Positions 1 through 9,016 of a DNA stretch of 64,000 nucleotides are shown in pieces. The notes below the pieces were generated by a model, which worked only from the letters and a program-made list of their open reading frames with translations, was not told the origin of the DNA and searched no databases. Where the stretch lies: the NCBI RefSeq assembly GCF_036188265.1, contig NZ_CP108093.1, positions 1,736,001 through 1,800,000 on the forward strand. Reading direction: 5' to 3'. This DNA comes from Streptomyces sp. NBC_00247 (GTDB lineage Bacteria > Actinomycetota > Actinomycetes > Streptomycetales > Streptomycetaceae). The stretch's first letter is position 1; the number at the start of each line of letters is the position of its first letter. The position numbers and the translations under genes are program-made.

Positions 1-478
1 CGACGAGCAGGGCGAGGATCGCGAAGATGCCGTTCACGAGGGCGGTGGTGTGCCAGGAGTCGCCGTAGATCTCGGAGATCTGCTGGGCGGCACTGCCACC
101 GCTGGAGGTCTTGATCTGCCCGATCAGGGTCTCGCGCTCGGAGGCGACCTTGCCGGTCCAGCCGCCGACCAGGCCGACCACGCCGAGGGCGGTCGAGACG
201 ACGGCCCCGGCTCCGGCGCCGATGCCCCGGGAGGCCGCGTCGTCGTCGAGGTCCTCGTCGTGGAAGCTCTCGTCCAGGTCCTCGAACTCCTCGGACCCGG
301 CGGTCTTGGTGAGGGCGTCGGTCTTGCCGAGGGCGACGGACGGCCCGTTCTTCTCCCCGGTGGCCGGGGAGCCGCCCTGCGCCACCGCGTCGGCGGCGTC
401 GGACGTGGGCGGCTGCTGCTCCTCGCCGGCGTCTTCGGCGGCAGGGACGGTAGAGGTCTTGGCGGTGGAGGTGTTCAT
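1..478 (-). CDS. Integral membrane protein, partial (runs off left edge)
   Basis: Reading leftward from an ATG at 478 the frame is open to the window edge (159 residues). The first ~90 residues are hydrophilic and acidic, with an Asp/Glu-rich stretch (EEFEDLDESFHDEDLDDD). A small-residue segment around GAGAGAVVSTALGVVG then looks like a first membrane helix, and a second hydrophobic segment (VNGIFAILALLV) starts as the sequence runs out. This looks like one of the many Streptomyces membrane proteins with a charged cytoplasmic head. No catalytic motif is visible and I do not recognise the family. The stop codon lies outside the window. Confidence 0.75.
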   Translation of the reverse strand, partial: MNTSTAKTSTVPAAEDAGEEQQPPTSDAADAVAQGGSPATGEKNGPSVALGKTDALTKTAGSEEFEDLDESFHDEDLDDDAASRGIGAGAGAVVSTALGVVGLVGGWTGKVASERETLIGQIKTSSGGSAAQQISEIYGDSWHTTALVNGIFAILALLV

Positions 479-551
479 GCGCCGCACGCTAGGTGCCCCG
501 TATGAGAACCCTCTTAACGTCACGGCCCCGCCGGACGCCGTCACCGCCGGC

Positions 552-1106
552 TCACGCCCGTGCGGCCCGCCATTCCGGGGCGAGGACCGACCAGATCTCG
601 GTGTCGTGGCGCACACCGTGATACGGGTAACTCTCCCGGAGGACCCCGTCGCGGGTCATGCCGAGGCGGCGGGCCACGTCGATGGACGGGGTGTTCCCGG
701 CGGAGGCGTGCCACTCGATCCGGTGCATCGACCGGACGTCGACGGCCCAGTCGATGAGTACGCGTACGGCCCGGGTGACCAGGCCACGGCCGGTGGCGTC
801 CGGTTCCAGCCAGCAGCCCACCTCGCAGTTGCCCCCTTCCGCGTCGAAGATCCGGAACATCACTCCGCCGACCAGGACGCCGTCCAGCCGGATGCCGTAG
901 AGCCGTCCGGTGTCCGCCGCCTGCTTGTCCGCGTACCGCTGGAGCAGGACGCGGGCGGAGGGCAGGTCGGTGGCCTGCGACGCGAACGGAATCCAGGGGT
1001 CGAGGGCCGGGCGGGCCCGGTCCATGTGGGCGAGGAGCTCCTCGGCCTGCCAGACCTCCAGCGGGCAGAGCTCGGCCCCGTCCTCACCCAGGCTCACAGC
1101 GAACAT
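552..1106 (-). CDS. GNAT-family N-acetyltransferase (RimJ/RimL-like)
   Basis: This 184-aa protein has the GNAT fold order: an N-terminal strand-helix part with DPWIPFASQ, a central strand pair (RLYGIRLDGVLVGGVMF), then an acetyl-CoA-binding turn (WLEPDATGRGLVTRAVR) and a C-terminal RIEWHASAGNTPSIDVARRLG block. This arrangement is typical of RimJ/RimL-type enzymes that acetylate protein N-termini or small amines; the substrate cannot be told here. The ATG at 1106 is chosen because GAAGGAGCCGC sits just before it. The start lies inside the 3' end of the upstream cupin gene (13-nt overlap), so the two are probably co-translated. Confidence 0.85.
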   Translation of the reverse strand: MFAVSLGEDGAELCPLEVWQAEELLAHMDRARPALDPWIPFASQATDLPSARVLLQRYADKQAADTGRLYGIRLDGVLVGGVMFRIFDAEGGNCEVGCWLEPDATGRGLVTRAVRVLIDWAVDVRSMHRIEWHASAGNTPSIDVARRLGMTRDGVLRESYPYHGVRHDTEIWSVLAPEWRAARA

Positions 1107-1549
1107 GCGGCTCCTTCGTCGTCGGTACGCGCAGCGGACATAGTCGCACAAACGTCCACTCCCGAGCCCTGCCCGCGTCCGCCGGCATCGGGTACCGCGT
1201 AGCCGGGCACCGAGGGCCACCGGACCGTCAGCACGACCGACTCCTCCTCCGCGAACCAGGAGTGGTCGACGCCGTGGCCCCACACGACGTAGTCGCCCTG
1301 CCGTGACAGCACCACCTCCCGGCCGGGCAGCTCCACCCGGAACCGCCCGCTGATGAGCACCAGCAGGGCCGTTCGTTCCTCGCCCCGCACCCACTGCGCC
1401 CGCTCGTCGCCTCGCGGGTGGACGCCCCACTTGATCTCGACGTCCTCACTGTGGCGGGGGTCGGCCGCGTCCTTGAAGTGCCCGAGGATCCATCCCCGGT
1501 CAAGCGCCGCGTCCGCGCCGGCGTTGCCCACGTACACGTTCTCGTTCAT
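1094..1549 (-). CDS. Cupin-domain protein (signal-type small cupin)
   Basis: A 151-aa protein. Residues ~35-110 form a single cupin barrel: SEDVEIKWGVHPRGDE (first motif, one His) and GDYVVWGHGVDHSWFAEEES (second motif with Gly, Asp and His). Small stand-alone cupins of this kind bind a ligand or metal, but the exact role is unknown. The last ~35 residues (from VPGYAVPDAGG) are low complexity and do not look like cupin fold, so they may be a poorly conserved extension. The 3' end overlaps the downstream acetyltransferase start by 13 nt, which suggests a two-gene unit. Confidence 0.75.
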   Translation of the reverse strand: MNENVYVGNAGADAALDRGWILGHFKDAADPRHSEDVEIKWGVHPRGDERAQWVRGEERTALLVLISGRFRVELPGREVVLSRQGDYVVWGHGVDHSWFAEEESVVLTVRWPSVPGYAVPDAGGRGQGSGVDVCATMSAARTDDEGAACSL

Positions 1550-1585
1550 GCGTACGAGGCTAATCGGCCCCGGGTGGCTCGTTTT

Positions 1586-2836
1586 TCACACCCCGATCAG
1601 TTCCAGCGACCCCCAGAGCGCGACCGTGGAGACGGCGAGCGTGGCGGGGACGGTCAGCAGGCCGAGCCGGGTGAAGTGGCCGAGGTCGGGCGGGGAGTCG
1701 TGGGCGTGCAGGATGCGACGCCACAGCAGGGTGGCCAACGAGCCGACGTACGTCAGGTTCGGGCCGAGGTTGACGCCGATCAGCGCGGCGAGCAGCGGCC
1801 CGGGGCCGGCCGCCGCGACGACCGGCAGCAGCGCGAGGATCGCGGGGAGGTTGTTGATCAGGTTGGCCAGCACGGCGGCGACGGCCGCGACGGCCAGCAG
1901 CGCGGTCAGCGAGGAGCCGTCGGGGAGCACCTTGCCGATGCCGTCGCCGAGCCCGTGGTCCACGACGGCCTTGACCACGACGCCGAGGGCGAGCACGAAG
2001 AGGCAGAACGGCACGTTCGCGGAGTGCAGCAGCCGCAGCGGCGTGGTCCTGCGCTGCCCCAGCGCGCGCACCCCGAGGACCAGGGCACCGGCCAGCGCCG
2101 CCCAGAGGGGTTCCGCGCCCGCGAAGGAGGTGACGACGAAGCCCAGCAGGGTCAGCACCAGCACCACCAGGGTGAAGACGGGCACCTCGGTGCGTTCGGC
2201 TTCCGGGTCCGGCGCGTGGGCTCCGGCGGCCAGGTCTTCGGCGAAGACCCGGCGGAAGACGACGTACTCGACGGCGATGGCGGCCAGCCAGGGCAGCGTC
2301 ATCAGCGCGGCGAACCGGGTGAAGGAGAGTCCGCTCGCGGTGAAGGCGAGGAGGTTGGTGAGGTTGGAGACGGGCAGCAGCAGCGACGCCGAGTTCGCCA
2401 GGTGCGCGCACGCGTAGACGTACGGGCGCGGGCGGGCGCCCACCCGGGCGGCGGTGGCGAAGACGACGGGGGTCAGGAGCACGACCGTGGCGTCCAACGA
2501 GAGCACGGCGGTGATGACCGAGGCCACCACGAACACCCCGCCGAGCAGCGGTACGGTACGGCCTCCGCAGATCCGGGCGACCAGGTCACCGGCGGCCGTG
2601 AAGAGCCCCTCGTCGGCGCAGAGCTGGGCGAGGACGAGGATCGCGGCGAGGAATCCGACGACCGGCAGCAGGTCTTCGGTCTGCTCACGCGCCTCGCTGA
2701 GCGGTACGGCTCCGATCACCACCACGAGCACGGCGGCGGGCACGGCCAGCACGGCCTCGGGCAGCCCGCGCGGGCGGACGACGGCGAACGCCAGGACCGC
2801 GAGGAGGACGGCGACGGAGACGGTCGCGGCGAGCAC
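1586..2836 (-). CDS. ArsB/NhaD-type anion or Na+/H+ transporter
   Basis: About 416 residues and nearly all membrane helices (about 11-12 segments). The order is that of the ion-transporter superfamily containing ArsB, NhaD and CitM: a helix with LLPVVGFLAAILVLAQLCADEGLF, the re-entrant-type loop LSLDATVVLLTPVVFA, and the second half repeat with NLINNLPAILALLPV and GVNLGPNLTYVGSLATLLW. The conserved Asn-Asn-Leu-Pro and GxNLGPN motifs are those of ArsB-like proteins. The substrate (arsenite, dicarboxylate or Na+) cannot be decided, and no ars regulator or reductase is nearby. The start is uncertain: GTG at 2836 is given, while a CTG at 2845 lies 5 nt from a GGAGG and could be the true start. 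Confidence 0.8.
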   Translation of the reverse strand: MLAATVSVAVLLAVLAFAVVRPRGLPEAVLAVPAAVLVVVIGAVPLSEAREQTEDLLPVVGFLAAILVLAQLCADEGLFTAAGDLVARICGGRTVPLLGGVFVVASVITAVLSLDATVVLLTPVVFATAARVGARPRPYVYACAHLANSASLLLPVSNLTNLLAFTASGLSFTRFAALMTLPWLAAIAVEYVVFRRVFAEDLAAGAHAPDPEAERTEVPVFTLVVLVLTLLGFVVTSFAGAEPLWAALAGALVLGVRALGQRRTTPLRLLHSANVPFCLFVLALGVVVKAVVDHGLGDGIGKVLPDGSSLTALLAVAAVAAVLANLINNLPAILALLPVVAAAGPGPLLAALIGVNLGPNLTYVGSLATLLWRRILHAHDSPPDLGHFTRLGLLTVPATLAVSTVALWGSLELIGV

Positions 2837-2930
2837 GGTGTTCAGCGGACCCTCCGGGGCCGACGGGCCCGCCCGCCTGGGGCGGGCAGGGGAAACGGGG
2901 ACAGGAACAGCGAAAGGGGAAAGGCCGCCG

Positions 2931-2981
2931 CACGCGCGAAGGGGCGGCGCACCCGGTACCGGATGCGTCGCCCCTTCGTGC
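2931..2981 (-). terminator. Hairpin terminator of the gatCAB operon
   Basis: Downstream of the gatB stop, cgaaggggcggcgca (2937-2951) can pair with tgcgtcgccccttcg (2964-2978) with one bulge, around a ggtaccgg-containing loop. There is no long T-tract, as is usual for Streptomyces terminators. Confidence 0.65.
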
Positions 2982-3015
2982 GGTCGAAGTCGCCGGCGGG
3001 AGCCGACCGGGAGGG

Positions 3016-4524
3016 TCAGCCCTCGACGCCGAGCTTCTCCAGGATCAGCTCGCGGACCCGGGCGGCGTCGGCCTGGCCGCGCGTCGCCTTCATGACCGCG
3101 CCGACGAGCGCGCCCGCCGCCGCGACCTTGCCGGCCCGGATCTTGTCCGCGATGCCCGCGTTGGCCGCGATGGCCTCGTCCACGGCCGTGGACAGCGCGC
3201 CCTCGTCCGAGACGACCTTGAGGCCGCGCTTCTCGACGACGGTGTCGGGGTCGCCCTCGCCCGCGAGGACGCCCTCGATGACCTGACGGGCCAGCTTGTC
3301 GTTGAGGTCGCCCGAGGCGACGAGCTCGGTCACCCGGGCGACCTGCGCCGGGGTGATGGGCAGCTCGTCGAGGCCGCGGCCGGTCTCGTTGGCGTTGCGG
3401 GCCAGCTCGCCCATCCACCACTTGCGGGCCTGGTCGGACGGGGCGCCCGCCTCGGTGGTGGCGACGATCAGGTCGACGGCACCGGCGTTGAGGATCGACT
3501 GCATGTCGAACTCGGAGACGCCCCACTCCTCGCGGAGCCGGTTGCGGCGCACGCGCGGCAGCTCGGGGAGTCCCTTGCGGAGCTCCTCGACCCACGCGCG
3601 GGCCGGGGCGACCGGCACCAGGTCCGGCTCCGGGAAGTAGCGGTAGTCCTCGGCGTTGTCCTTGATGCGGCCGGCCGTGGTGGAGCCGTCCTCCTCGTGG
3701 AAGTGCCGGGTCTCCTGCACGATCTTCCCGCCGGAGTTCAGCACCGCCGCGTGCCGCTGGATCTCGAACCGGGCGGCACGCTCGACGGAACGCAGGGAGT
3801 TCACGTTCTTCGTCTCGGAGCGGGTACCGAAGGTCTCGGTGCCGTTCGGGCGCAGCGACAGGTTCACGTCGCAGCGCATCTGGCCCATCTCCATGCGGGC
3901 TTCCGAGACGCCGAGCGCCTTGATGAGCTCGCGGAGTTCGGCGACGTACGCCTTGGCGACCTCGGGGGCGCGGGCGCCCGCTCCCTCGATCGGCTTGGTG
4001 ACGATCTCGATGAGGGGGATGCCGGCGCGGTTGTAGTCGAGCAGCGAGTGCGAGGCGCCGTGGATGCGGCCGGTGGCCCCGCCGACGTGCGTCGACTTGC
4101 CGGTGTCCTCCTCCATGTGGGCGCGCTCGATCTGCACGCGGAAGATCTCGCCGTCCTCCAGCTGGACGTCCAGATAGCCGTCGAAGGCGATCGGCTCGTC
4201 GTACTGGGAGGTCTGGAAGTTCTTCGGCATGTCCGGATAGAAGTAGTTCTTCCGGGCGAAGCGGCACCACTCGGCGATCTCGCAGTTCAGCGCGAGGCCG
4301 ATCTTGATGGCGGACTCGACGCCGATCTCGTTGACGACGGGGAGTGCGCCGGGCAGACCGAGGCAGACCGGGCAGGTCTGCGAGTTGGCGTCCTGCTTGA
4401 GCTCGGTGGAGCAGCCGCAGAACATCTTGGTCTTGGTGCCCAGCTCGACATGGACTTCGAGGCCCATGACGGGGTCGTACGTCGCGAGAGCGTCCTCGTA
4501 CGACACCAGGTCAATGACAGTCAC
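3016..4524 (-). CDS. gatB: Aspartyl/glutamyl-tRNA amidotransferase subunit B
   Basis: At 502 aa this is the full length for GatB, the subunit that phosphorylates the mischarged Glu-tRNA(Gln) or Asp-tRNA(Asn) and receives ammonia from GatA. The family hallmark GLEVHVEL is at residues 21-28, and the zinc cysteines are C36, C38, C51 and C54 (FCGC and CPVC). The catalytic cradle includes the [20 protein letters not shown] region, and the C-terminal ~150 residues form the helical/YqeY tRNA-binding tail. The gene is third in the gatC-gatA-small protein-gatB run and is followed by a hairpin terminator. Streptomyces lacks glutaminyl-tRNA synthetase, so this operon is expected to be essential. Confidence 0.97.
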   Translation of the reverse strand: MTVIDLVSYEDALATYDPVMGLEVHVELGTKTKMFCGCSTELKQDANSQTCPVCLGLPGALPVVNEIGVESAIKIGLALNCEIAEWCRFARKNYFYPDMPKNFQTSQYDEPIAFDGYLDVQLEDGEIFRVQIERAHMEEDTGKSTHVGGATGRIHGASHSLLDYNRAGIPLIEIVTKPIEGAGARAPEVAKAYVAELRELIKALGVSEARMEMGQMRCDVNLSLRPNGTETFGTRSETKNVNSLRSVERAARFEIQRHAAVLNSGGKIVQETRHFHEEDGSTTAGRIKDNAEDYRYFPEPDLVPVAPARAWVEELRKGLPELPRVRRNRLREEWGVSEFDMQSILNAGAVDLIVATTEAGAPSDQARKWWMGELARNANETGRGLDELPITPAQVARVTELVASGDLNDKLARQVIEGVLAGEGDPDTVVEKRGLKVVSDEGALSTAVDEAIAANAGIADKIRAGKVAAAGALVGAVMKATRGQADAARVRELILEKLGVEG

Positions 4525-4540
4525 GGTGAAACTTTCCCTC

Positions 4541-4783
4541 TCAGCCCAGCAGGACGTCGTCGTCGCCGAGACGCTTCAGTTCGCGGTACAGGATCGCGAG
4601 ACCGGTCACGATCGCCGCGGCGGAGACGGCCGCGTCGATGAGCCGGAGCACGTCGTTGTCGTTGCGCGCCAGCTTCGCCTGCTTGGCGACGCTGATCGCA
4701 CCGAAGGCGGTGGAGCCCAGCGAGACGTACAGACCGGTCTTGGACTTCTTGAAGTTCTTGGCCTTCTTTGCCATGGCACTCAC
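4541..4783 (-). CDS. Small membrane protein between gatA and gatB
   Basis: An 80-aa protein with a Lys-rich N-terminus ([14 protein letters not shown]) and two hydrophobic stretches: [17 protein letters not shown], and [17 protein letters not shown] near the C-terminus. The GTG start at 4783 overlaps the gatA stop (GTGA), which indicates translational coupling; an in-frame ATG at 4774 is the alternative. I know no function for it. The basic head and membrane tail could act as a membrane tether, but that is a guess. It ends 16 nt before gatB, so it sits inside the operon rather than next to it. Confidence 0.75.
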   Translation of the reverse strand: MSAMAKKAKNFKKSKTGLYVSLGSTAFGAISVAKQAKLARNDNDVLRLIDAAVSAAAIVTGLAILYRELKRLGDDDVLLG

Positions 4784-6282
4784 AGCGACGGAGCCTCCTC
4801 AAGCAGCGGGTGACCCCACTGTTCCACGAAGGCGGCCTCGACGGCGGCTCCGACCTTGTAGAGCCGGTCGTCCTTCATCGCCGGGGCGATGATCTGGAGA
4901 CCGACCGGCAGGCCGTCCTCGGGGGCCAGGCCGCAGGGGAGCGACATGGCGGAGTTGCCGGCGAGGTTCGTCGGGATGGTGCAGAGGTCCGCGAGGTACA
5001 TCGCCATCGGGTCGTCGGCGCGCTCGCCGATCGGGAAGGCGGTGGTCGGGGTGGTCGGCGACACGATGACGTCGACCTCCTCGAACGCCTTCTCGAACTC
5101 GCGGGTGATGAGGGTGCGGACCTTCTGCGCCGAGCCGTAGTACGCGTCGTAGTAGCCGGAGCTCAGGGCGTACGTACCGAGGATGATGCGGCGCTTGACC
5201 TCGTCGCCGAAGCCGGCCTCACGGGTGAGGGCGGTGACCTCCTCGGCGGACTTCGTGCCGTCGTCGCCGACCCGCAGGCCGTAGCGCATGGCGTCGAAGC
5301 GGGCCAGGTTCGAGGAGCACTCGGACGGCGCGATCAGGTAGTACGCGGAGAGCGCCAGGTCGAAGGAGGGGCAGTCCAGCTCGACGACGGTGGCACCGAG
5401 CGAACGGAGCAGCTCGACCGACTCGTCGAAGCGCTGGACGACACCGGCCTGGTAGCCCTCGCCCGAGAACTGCTTGACGACGCCGACGCGCAGGCCCGCG
5501 ACGGAGCCGTTGCGGGCGGCCTCGACGACCGGCGGGACCGGGGCGTCGATGGAGGTGGAGTCCATCGGGTCGTGCCCGGCGATGGCCTCGTGGAGCAGGG
5601 CCGCGTCCAGGACCGTACGGGCGCAGGGGCCGCCCTGGTCGAGGGAGGACGAGAAGGCGACCATGCCGTAGCGGGAGACCGAGCCGTAGGTGGGCTTGAC
5701 GCCGACGGTGCCGGTGACGGCGGCGGGCTGGCGGATCGAGCCGCCGGTGTCCGTGCCGATGGCCAGCGGTGCCTGGTACGAGGCGAGCGCGGCGGAGGAA
5801 CCGCCGCCGGAGCCGCCGGGGATGCGGGTGAGGTCCCACGGGTTGCCGGTCGGGCCGTAGGCGCTGTTCTCGGTGGAGGACCCCATGGCGAACTCGTCCA
5901 TGTTGGTCTTGCCGAGGATGACGACGTCGGCCTCGCGCAGCTTGCGCGTGAGGGTCGCGTCGTACGGCGGGACCCAGCCTTCGAGGATCTTGGAGCCGAC
6001 GGTGGTCGGCATGTCCTTCGTGGTGAAGATGTCCTTCAGCGCGAGCGGGACGCCGGCCAGCGGGCCGAGCTTCTCGCCTGCGGCCTTCTTCGCGTCGACG
6101 GCGCGGGCTTGCGCGAGCGCGCCTTCGCGGTCGATGTGCAGGTAGGCGTGGACCTTCTCGTCGACGGCCTCGATCCGGGCCAGGTGGGCCTCGGTGACCT
6201 CGACGGCGGTGAGTTCGCCGGAGGCGATGGCCGCCGCGATCTCGGCCGCGGTGAGCTTGATGATGGTGCTGTGGTCCGTCAT
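4780..6282 (-). CDS. gatA: Aspartyl/glutamyl-tRNA amidotransferase subunit A
   Basis: At 500 aa this is full length for GatA, the amidase subunit that releases ammonia from glutamine. The amidase-signature triad is visible: Lys83 ([11 protein letters not shown]), cis-Ser158 in [10 protein letters not shown], and nucleophile Ser182 in [12 protein letters not shown]. Glutamine-pocket segments such as [19 protein letters not shown] follow. The stop overlaps the start of the 80-aa gene downstream, and gatC ends 5 nt upstream, so the order is gatC-gatA-small gene-gatB on one transcript. Confidence 0.97.
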   Translation of the reverse strand: MTDHSTIIKLTAAEIAAAIASGELTAVEVTEAHLARIEAVDEKVHAYLHIDREGALAQARAVDAKKAAGEKLGPLAGVPLALKDIFTTKDMPTTVGSKILEGWVPPYDATLTRKLREADVVILGKTNMDEFAMGSSTENSAYGPTGNPWDLTRIPGGSGGGSSAALASYQAPLAIGTDTGGSIRQPAAVTGTVGVKPTYGSVSRYGMVAFSSSLDQGGPCARTVLDAALLHEAIAGHDPMDSTSIDAPVPPVVEAARNGSVAGLRVGVVKQFSGEGYQAGVVQRFDESVELLRSLGATVVELDCPSFDLALSAYYLIAPSECSSNLARFDAMRYGLRVGDDGTKSAEEVTALTREAGFGDEVKRRIILGTYALSSGYYDAYYGSAQKVRTLITREFEKAFEEVDVIVSPTTPTTAFPIGERADDPMAMYLADLCTIPTNLAGNSAMSLPCGLAPEDGLPVGLQIIAPAMKDDRLYKVGAAVEAAFVEQWGHPLLEEAPSL

Positions 6283-6287
6283 GGCTG

Positions 6288-6584
6288 TTAGTCCTCCCCC
6301 AGGATCTGCGGCACCTTGAAACGCTGCTGCTCCTGGGCGGGAGCGCCGGAGAGCGCCTGCTCGGCGGTGAGCGACGGGCGGACCACGTCGGCCCGCATGA
6401 CGTTGGTCAGCGGCAGCGGGTGGGAGGTCGGCGGTACGTCTTGGTCGGCGACCTCGGAGACGCGGGCGACCGCGCCGATGATGTCGTCGAGCTGACCGGC
6501 GAAGTGATCGAGCTCTTCGCCCTTCAGCTCCAGACGCGCCAGCCGGGCGAGGTGGGCGACCTCCTCGCGCGTGATGCCAGGCAT
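6288..6584 (-). CDS. gatC: Aspartyl/glutamyl-tRNA amidotransferase subunit C
   Basis: This 98-aa protein has the GatC pattern: an N-terminal [17 protein letters not shown] helix and the [34 protein letters not shown] belt that wraps the GatA-GatB interface (only parts quoted: [20 protein letters not shown]). It ends with the usual FKVPQIL. GatC is a chaperone-like linker with no catalytic residue. It is the first gene of the operon, and its leader carries a long imperfect palindrome (6639-6669). Confidence 0.95.
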   Translation of the reverse strand: MPGITREEVAHLARLARLELKGEELDHFAGQLDDIIGAVARVSEVADQDVPPTSHPLPLTNVMRADVVRPSLTAEQALSGAPAQEQQRFKVPQILGED

Positions 6585-6638
6585 GCAGCGATCCTCAGGG
6601 GTTGGGGTGTGTGGCTACGGTGTGTCGCATCGGCCAAC

Positions 6639-6669
6639 AGGATTGGCCAAGTCGGTTTGGCCCAATCCT
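6639..6669. promoter_or_regulatory. Imperfect palindrome in the gatC upstream region
   Basis: aggattggccaa (6639-6650) can pair with ttggcccaatcct (6657-6669) with a single bulged base, giving about 12 bp around the loop gtcggt. It lies 55 nt upstream of gatC. It could be a protein operator for the gat operon, a 5'-leader hairpin, or a second termination element for the gene ending at 6773. Confidence 0.45.
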
Positions 6670-6697
6670 ATGGGGTCGCCCGCACACGCCTCCGCCA

Positions 6698-6723
6698 CCG
6701 GGTGCCGGGGCCCCGGCACCCGG
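6698..6723 (-). terminator. Perfect 26-bp palindrome, likely terminator of the GGDEF/EAL gene
   Basis: ccgggtgccgggg (6698-6710) is directly followed by its exact reverse complement (6711-6723), 50 nt after the stop of the GGDEF/EAL gene. A GC palindrome without T-tract at this place is typical of Streptomyces terminators. It is followed by a short direct repeat containing cccgtacgccgcc. Confidence 0.55.
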
Positions 6724-6772
6724 CGGGGTGCGGCCCCGCCCGTACGCCGCCCGTGCCCGCCCGTACGCCGCC

Positions 6773-9016
6773 TCAGGCCGGGGCCGGGCCGGAGTTCACG
6801 GCGCGGCCCGACGGGCGCTGCTCGGGTTCCGCTGCCGTTGTCACTTTCGCCGGTGCCGCCGTCACCTTCGCCGGTGCCGCCGTCACCTTCGCCGGTGCCG
6901 TTGTCACCTTCGCCGCCGTCACCGTCGCCGTGGCTGCCGCCGCTGCCGCCGCGGCCTTCAGTTCGGCCGGGCGCCGCCAGCCGTGTTCGCCGCGCGCCCG
7001 CAGCCAGGCCGTCGCCTCCTGCGGCGGCATCGCGGCCGCCACCAGCCAGCCCTGTACGGCGTCGCAGCGCAGGTCCCGCAGCCGCTCCCAGGTCTCGTCG
7101 TCCTCGACGCCCTCCGCGACGACCAGCAGTCCGAGTGAGTGGGCGAGGTCGATCGTGCAGCGGACGATCTCCGCGTCCTCCTGGTCGACGGCGAGCCGGG
7201 CCACGAACGACCGGTCGATCTTGAGCTCGCTCACCGGCAGCCGGCGCAGATGGACGAGGGAGGAGTACCCGGTGCCGAAGTCGTCCAGCGACATCTTCAC
7301 GCCGTGTCCGGTGAGTCCGGCGAGGGTGTCGGCCGCGCGCTGCGGGTCTTCCAGCAGCACGTGTTCCGTTATCTCCAGCTGGAGAGAGCCGGCCGGAACC
7401 CCGTGGCGGGCCAGCCGGGCGGCCACACCGCCGGCGAACCCGGGGGTGTGGACGTCCCTCGGTGAGACGTTGACGGCGACGGGCACGAAGAGGCCCTCGG
7501 CCCGCCAGCGGGCGACCTGGGCCAGCGCGGTCTCCAGGACGTACTCCGTCAGGTGCGGCATCAGCCCGGACGTCTCGGCGATGGCGATGAACTCGTCCGG
7601 GGGGACCCGGCCGCGCTCGGGGTGCACCCACCGGACCAGGGCTTCGAGCCCGGCCACCTGGCCGTCGAAGCGGACCTTGGGCTGGTAGTGCAGTTCCACG
7701 TCCCCCGCGTCCAGCGCCCGGCGGAGGTCGCCGAGCAGGCCGAGGCGGTCCGGGGTGTTGCTGTCCCGCTTGGACTCGTACACCTCCACGCCCGTGCGGT
7801 CGCGCTTCGCCTGGTACATCGCGACGTCCGCGCGGCGCAGCAGCCCCTCGGCGTCCTGCGCGTGCTCGGGGTGGACGGCGACCCCGGCGCTGGCCTCCAG
7901 CACCAGGGTGAGTCCGTCGAGGTCCAGCGGCGAGGAGAGTTCGGCGACCAGGTGCCGGGCGACGCGCTGGGCGCTGGTGGTGGACTCGGCGTGCGGGAGC
8001 AGCACCGCGAACTCGTCCCCGCCCAGGCGGGCGGCCTCCGCGCCGCGCGGCAGGGCGAGCCGGAGCCGGTCCGCGATCTGGAGGAGCAGCCGGTCGCCGG
8101 CCAGGTGGCCGAGGGTGTCGTTGACGGCACGGAAGCGGTCCAGGTCGATGAGGACCAGGGCGGAGCGGCTGCCGAGGGGTTCGGCCTCCTCCAGCGCGGA
8201 CCAGATCCGCTGGAGCAGCCACTGCCGGTTGGGCAGTCCGGTCAGCGGGTCGCGCAGCTGCTCCTCGGCGCGGGCGCGGGCGATCCAGAGCGTGGAGTCC
8301 AGCGCGATGAGCGGCACGGCGAAGAGCGGCAGGAGGACCGGCATGGTCATCGCCACGACGCAGATCAGCGGGGCGATGCCGAGCAGCGCGACGGCGACGA
8401 GTCCCTGGCGCAGCAGTGCGGTGCGGGCGATGGTCGGCAGTCCGCCGCCCTGGGGGGCGCGGGCGTACCAGAGGAGGGCGCGGGTGACGAGGAGGTGGGT
8501 GCCGGCGCAGAGCACCACGGCCGGCAAGGTGTCGATGCCCCAGTCGAGTGGCTGCCAGGGGGTCTCGACGCTGGGTGCGACTCCGAAGGCGGCGAGCACG
8601 AGGGCCGCGGCACCGATGCCGAGTATGTCCACGGCGCCGTGCAGGAGGCCCTGCTGCCAGCGGTGGCGTCGGGCGACGCCGACGAGGACGACGACGATCA
8701 CGCTGACGAGTCCGGCGGGCACCCAGCCGTACAGCAGCAGGACGGCGAGGGTCAGCGCGGAACCGGAGCCGGTACCGCCCCACCACCGGTCCCGTCCGAG
8801 GGCGACCAGGTGACCGACGATGACACCGGTCAGGACGGCGAGGGACCAGCCCGCGGTGCCGTCCGGGAAGAGGGCGTCGCCGTCGCGCAGGACACGGCCG
8901 AGGCCCGTGACGAGCTGTACGGCGGCGAGCGCCACGAGCAGGGCCCCCCCTTTCGGCGTGAGGCCCGCGAAACCCTGCGTCCGCGACACCGGTACGGCGC
9001 TCTCGGTCGGCTTCAT
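6773..9016 (-). CDS. rmdB: Membrane GGDEF/EAL protein, c-di-GMP turnover (RmdB-like)
   Basis: A 747-aa protein. Residues ~20-245 hold roughly 6-8 membrane helices. A GGDEF domain follows with the intact motif GGDEF at 332-336, then an EAL domain starting at ELHYQPKV (441) with EAL at 458-460, DDFGTGYSSL and ELKIDRSFV all present. Both active sites look intact. In S. coelicolor the similarly built RmdB acts as a c-di-GMP phosphodiesterase that affects development; assignment here rests on architecture and on the gat/ligA neighbourhood as I remember it. The C-terminal ~50 residues are Ala/Lys/Thr/Pro-rich with three 7-residue repeats (AAPAKVT). The start at 9016 follows GAGAGGGACGGA. Confidence 0.85.
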   Translation of the reverse strand: MKPTESAVPVSRTQGFAGLTPKGGALLVALAAVQLVTGLGRVLRDGDALFPDGTAGWSLAVLTGVIVGHLVALGRDRWWGGTGSGSALTLAVLLLYGWVPAGLVSVIVVVLVGVARRHRWQQGLLHGAVDILGIGAAALVLAAFGVAPSVETPWQPLDWGIDTLPAVVLCAGTHLLVTRALLWYARAPQGGGLPTIARTALLRQGLVAVALLGIAPLICVVAMTMPVLLPLFAVPLIALDSTLWIARARAEEQLRDPLTGLPNRQWLLQRIWSALEEAEPLGSRSALVLIDLDRFRAVNDTLGHLAGDRLLLQIADRLRLALPRGAEAARLGGDEFAVLLPHAESTTSAQRVARHLVAELSSPLDLDGLTLVLEASAGVAVHPEHAQDAEGLLRRADVAMYQAKRDRTGVEVYESKRDSNTPDRLGLLGDLRRALDAGDVELHYQPKVRFDGQVAGLEALVRWVHPERGRVPPDEFIAIAETSGLMPHLTEYVLETALAQVARWRAEGLFVPVAVNVSPRDVHTPGFAGGVAARLARHGVPAGSLQLEITEHVLLEDPQRAADTLAGLTGHGVKMSLDDFGTGYSSLVHLRRLPVSELKIDRSFVARLAVDQEDAEIVRCTIDLAHSLGLLVVAEGVEDDETWERLRDLRCDAVQGWLVAAAMPPQEATAWLRARGEHGWRRPAELKAAAAAAAATATVTAAKVTTAPAKVTAAPAKVTAAPAKVTTAAEPEQRPSGRAVNSGPAPA
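6840..6914. repeat. 21-bp tandem repeat in the 3' end of the GGDEF/EAL gene
   Basis: Three tandem copies of gtcaccttcgccggtgccgcc (21 bp, one or two substitutions) plus a partial fourth copy code for the repeated AAPAKVT unit in the protein's tail. Whole codons are repeated, so the frame is kept. Confidence 0.85.

Noticed and set aside
1418..3286. 622-codon frame on the plus strand
   Set aside because: It is antisense to the transporter and gatB. The protein is Gln/Glu/Arg/Gly-rich, as GC-rich antisense frames always look in Streptomyces.
1586..4270. 894-codon frame fused to the transporter
   Set aside because: The N-terminal part is an out-of-frame reading of gatB; the transporter begins near 2836.
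4768..6291. 507-codon frame on the plus strand opposite gatA
   Set aside because: gatA has full homology and motifs on the other strand; this is its shadow.
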